Assembly (NCBI GenBank): GCA_025937075.1
Contig: JAICSD010000037.1
Coordinates: 1 to 16,648, forward strand
Direction of reading: 5' to 3'
DNA: 16,648 nucleotides
From: Vicinamibacteria bacterium
GTDB taxonomy: Bacteria > Acidobacteriota > Vicinamibacteria > Vicinamibacterales > 2-12-FULL-66-21
Shown here: positions 13,085 to 16,648 of the stretch, piece after piece
Layout of the letters: every line of letters starts with the position of its first letter
How positions within the stretch are numbered: the first letter of the stretch is position 1
Position numbers and translations under genes: made by a program
Notes under the pieces: generated by a model
What the model saw: only the letters and a program-made list of their open reading frames with translations
Database searches by the model: none
What the model was told of the DNA's origin: nothing

Positions 13085-14503
13085 GTGGCCGACACCCCCG
13101 ATGCCATCGTCGTTGGATCGGGCCCGAACGGGCTCGCGGCGGCGATCACACTTGCGCGGGCCGGCCGCTCGGTCGACGTGTACGAAGCGGATACGACGTT
13201 GGGCGGCGGATGCCGGTCGGCGCAGCTGACGCTGCCGGGGTTCGTCCACGACGTCTGTTCGGCGATCCATCCGATGGCGCTTGCGTCGCCGTTCTTCCGC
13301 AGCCTGCCGCTCGCGGAGCACGGGCTCGAGTGGATCGAGCCTCCGGCCATGTTCGCGCACCCGTTCGACGACATGCGCGCCGCGATCGTCGAGCGCAGCC
13401 TGCCGGCGACAGCCCTCGGTCTCGGGATCGACGATGGGGGATATCGGCGCCTGATCGGATCCGTCGTGCGTGCGTGGGATCTGATCGAGGATGCGATCCT
13501 CGGACCGCCGCGATGGCCCGAGCATCCGGTGGCGCTCGCGCGGTTCGGACTCGACGCGCTGCAATCGGCCGATCGCCTCGCGCACCGGTACTTCCACGGC
13601 ACCCGTGCGCGCGGCCTGCTGGCCGGCGTCGCCGCGCATGCGATGCTGCCGCTCGATCGCCCGCCGACCGGCGCGATCGCGCTCGTCCTGACGGCCGTGG
13701 CGCACGTGCACGGCTGGCCGTTTCCTCGCGGCGGCGCGCAGCGGCTGTCTGATGCGCTCGTGAGTTACTTGTGCTCGCTCGGCGGACGCGTGTTCACCGA
13801 CCGGCGCGTCGTCTCCGTCGACGAGCTGCCGGGCGCGCGCGCGATTCTGTTCGATCTCTCGCCGCGTCCGCTGCTCGCCGTCGCAGGCGGCAGGTTTCCG
13901 CCTTCGTATCGCCGGCAGCTGGAACGGTATCGATACGGGATGGGCGTGTTCAAGGTCGATTGGGCGCTCGACGGGCCGATCCCGTGGAGGGACAGCGCGG
14001 TCGCGCGAGCCGCGACGGTCCATCTCGGCGGGACGCTGGAAGAGATCTCGGCGTCCGAGCGCGACACGTGGCGCGGCCGCGCCGTCGAGAAACCCTACGT
14101 GCTGCTCGCGCAGCAGACACTGTTCGATCCGTCGCGCGCGCCGGCGGGAAAGCACACGGTGTGGACGTATTGCCACGTGCCGCACGGGAGCACCGTCGAT
14201 ATGCTGCCGCGCATCGAGGCGCAAATCGAGCGCTTCGCGCCAGGATTCCGCGATCGCGTCCTGGCACGCCACGTCATGACGCCGTCGGATCTGGAGCGCT
14301 ACAACCCGAACTTCGCCGGGGGCGACATCGGGTCGGGCGTCAGCGACCTGCGGCAGCTCGTCGCGCGTCCGACGCTGCGGTGGTACACGACGCCTGCGCG
14401 CGGGCTGTACATCTGCTCCGCCTCGACGCCGCCCGGCGTCGGCGTCCACGGGATGTGCGGGTATTTCGCGGCGATGGCGGCGCTGCACGATGTGCTGCGA
14501 TGA
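13085..14503 (+). CDS. FAD-dependent oxidoreductase, phytoene desaturase / PYROXD2-like
   Basis: 472 residues with a GTG start. The N-terminus AIVVGSGPNGLAAAITLARAG is an FAD dinucleotide-binding motif, followed by the acidic end VDVYEADTTLGGGCRS and by HDVCSAIHPMALASPFF, typical of phytoene dehydrogenase-related proteins. The C-terminal second FAD motif reads YICSASTPPGVGVHGMCGYFAAMAAL. The overall pattern matches the PYROXD2/COG1233 group and not the true CrtI desaturases; no other carotenoid gene is present. Reaction and substrate are unknown. No Shine-Dalgarno was found; the GTG is chosen because the FAD motif begins right after it. The stop overlaps an ATG at 14500, but that following frame is mostly antisense to argG and is not called. 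Confidence 0.88.
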   Translation: MADTPDAIVVGSGPNGLAAAITLARAGRSVDVYEADTTLGGGCRSAQLTLPGFVHDVCSAIHPMALASPFFRSLPLAEHGLEWIEPPAMFAHPFDDMRAAIVERSLPATALGLGIDDGGYRRLIGSVVRAWDLIEDAILGPPRWPEHPVALARFGLDALQSADRLAHRYFHGTRARGLLAGVAAHAMLPLDRPPTGAIALVLTAVAHVHGWPFPRGGAQRLSDALVSYLCSLGGRVFTDRRVVSVDELPGARAILFDLSPRPLLAVAGGRFPPSYRRQLERYRYGMGVFKVDWALDGPIPWRDSAVARAATVHLGGTLEEISASERDTWRGRAVEKPYVLLAQQTLFDPSRAPAGKHTVWTYCHVPHGSTVDMLPRIEAQIERFAPGFRDRVLARHVMTPSDLERYNPNFAGGDIGSGVSDLRQLVARPTLRWYTTPARGLYICSASTPPGVGVHGMCGYFAAMAALHDVLR

Positions 14504-14570
14504 CGGATCTCACGCCGCGTCCTCTGCCCTTCGCGGCCTCGGCTGAGATCGTCGTGACGCGCGACGACCG

Positions 14571-15947
<1,377 letters not shown>

Positions 15948-15951
15948 TTAC

Positions 15952-15957
15952 ATCATA
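15952..15957 (-). promoter_or_regulatory. Possible -10 hexamer (TATGAT) of argG
   Basis: TATGAT on the minus strand ends 10 nt before the ATG at 15941, giving an mRNA leader of only a few bases. AT-rich context AAAATATGATG. Confidence 0.45.
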
Positions 15958-16055
15958 TTTTGAAGAGCGGCGAGCCCTGCGCCACCGGTGGCGCTGTCAC
16001 GCGGCCCCGGACGCGCGGGGGACATCGACATCCTTGTCCATCGGTTTACGGGTAC

Positions 16056-16184
16056 GACGAAATTGTCGATTCCGCCGCCGCTCCGGCGTCGGGACTCGGG
16101 CGCCAGCGATCCCATCGCGCATTCGCGCAACATACCGAGCGGACAATTGTGTGCGTCATTTCCCCGTGAACAGACAAGATTGTC
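16056..16184. promoter_or_regulatory. Three related GACAA/TTGTC inverted repeats, candidate operators
   Basis: GACGAAATTGTC at 16056-16067, GACAATTGT at 16142-16150 and the perfect GACAAGATTGTC at 16173-16184. Centres of the last two lie 32 bp apart, about three helical turns, and of the first two 85 bp, about eight turns, so all could face the same side of the DNA. A regulator of argG, amt or both is possible; its identity is unknown. Confidence 0.35.
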
Positions 16185-16272
16185 GCAACCGTTCGAGACC
16201 TCTGAATCGGCTCATTTTCGTCAAATGCGGCCTGTTTTGTGCGTTTTTTCATCGAGCCTGCCGTTCGACATC

Positions 16273-16289
16273 CCGGTCCCCAACTTGCT
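16273..16289 (+). promoter_or_regulatory. Possible sigma-54 (-24/-12) promoter of amt
   Basis: GG at 16275-16276 and GC at 16287-16288 are separated by 10 bases, with the -12 part TTGCT matching TTGCW well and the -24 part (CGGTCC against TGGCAC) matching moderately. Ammonium transporter genes are often NtrC/sigma-54 controlled. No clear NtrC site is seen. Chance matches of this kind are common. Confidence 0.3.
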
Positions 16290-16359
16290 CCTCGCACGGC
16301 AAACGCCCGGCGTGTGCCCCCGGCGCGTGATCACTGAAGACCCGCAGCGAGGTGATGTG

Positions 16360-16648
16360 ATGAATCAGGCTGATACCGCATGGATGCTGGTGGCAACCGC
16401 CCTGGTCCTCTTGATGACGCCGGCATTGGCGTTCTTCTACGGAGGGCTCGTCCGATCGAAGAACGCGCTCAACACGATGATGATGAGTTTCACGTCGCTC
16501 GGATTCGTCGGCGTCGCGTGGGCCGTGATCGGCTACTCGCTGGCGTTTGCCCCCGGCGGCGCGCTCCTCGGCGATCTGTCGCGGCTCTTCCTCCGCGGCG
16601 TGGGCCTCGAGGCGCAGGGCACGATTCCGCACCTCCTGTTCATGTCCT
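16360..16648 (+). CDS. amt: Amt/MEP/Rh family ammonium transporter, N-terminal part
   Basis: 96 codons are visible before the window ends. Residues MNQADTAWMLVATALVLLMTPALAFFYGGLVRSKNALNTMMMSF are the characteristic first helix and loop of the ammonium channel family (the PALAFFYGGLVR signature), followed by helix two (LGFVGVAWAVIGYSLAF) and the start of the loop toward helix three. It moves ammonium across the cytoplasmic membrane as a trimer, usually controlled by a GlnK-type PII protein, which might be encoded downstream. GAGGTGAT shortly before the ATG at 16360 is a good Shine-Dalgarno. There is no signal peptide beyond helix one. A possible sigma-54 promoter lies 71 nt upstream. Confidence 0.93.
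   Translation, partial: MNQADTAWMLVATALVLLMTPALAFFYGGLVRSKNALNTMMMSFTSLGFVGVAWAVIGYSLAFAPGGALLGDLSRLFLRGVGLEAQGTIPHLLFMS

Noticed and set aside
11527..13602. 691-codon minus-strand frame
   Set aside because: Overlaps LMF and FAD oxidoreductase genes in wrong frame; it ends in the repeat-coded GYGGPPKL peptide, typical of spurious calls.
13073..14488. 471-codon minus-strand frame
   Set aside because: Mirror of the FAD oxidoreductase; Arg-rich, no recognisable domain.
16249..16632. Minus-strand frame of 127 codons near the right end
   Set aside because: Antisense to amt, whose signature is clear.

Overview
The window is a compactly coded, high-GC stretch (about two thirds G+C by eye) with strong G/C preference at third codon positions, frequent GTG starts, several promoter-like hexamers placed so close to start codons that transcripts would be almost leaderless, and dispersed short repeats between genes. 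Together with the gene types this suggests a chromosomal segment from a soil- or sediment-type Acidobacteriota, possibly Vicinamibacteria. That assignment is inference: no rRNA or single-copy marker other than argG is present. I see no tRNA, rRNA, CRISPR array, insertion sequence or prophage gene.

Layout. 1-1541 (minus): an alpha/beta hydrolase, a small membrane protein and a truncated SAM-dependent methyltransferase, probably one operon. 1560-1660: a 7-bp-periodic, G-quadruplex-capable element. 1707-2870 (plus): a Ser/Thr protein kinase fused to a C-terminal BRCT-like domain. 2940-4555 (plus): an aldo/keto reductase followed by a thioredoxin-fold/TPR protein whose reading frame contains an in-frame TGA exactly at the first redox position of a CxxC motif, followed at the right distance by a SECIS-like hairpin. 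I call this an intact selenoprotein (UxxC), not a pseudogene, and consider it the main discovery of the window. 4637-6429 (plus): an M4-like metallopeptidase and a small Lys-rich protein. 6433-6699 (minus): a small membrane protein. 6799-9021 (plus): a Tat-exported fusion of a sugar-isomerase-type TIM barrel and a GH29 alpha-L-fucosidase. 9108-9998 (plus): a beta-hydroxyacid dehydrogenase whose Shine-Dalgarno lies at the end of a second heptad/G4 element.

10044-11506 (plus): a probable small hypothetical gene, then two overlapping genes of unknown function (TPR-like membrane-anchored protein and a polytopic membrane protein). 11457-11562: a cluster of stem-loops between convergent genes. 11580-13016 (minus): a lipase-maturation-factor-type membrane protein. 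13085-14503 (plus): a phytoene-desaturase/PYROXD2-type FAD oxidoreductase. 14571-15941 (minus): argG of the E. coli-like form. 15942-16359: a divergent regulatory region with inverted repeats and a possible sigma-54 promoter. 16360 to the end (plus): the start of an Amt ammonium transporter. The argG-amt pair is a nitrogen-metabolism neighbourhood; the rest is a mixture of redox, glycan-catabolic, signalling and unknown functions without one overall pathway.
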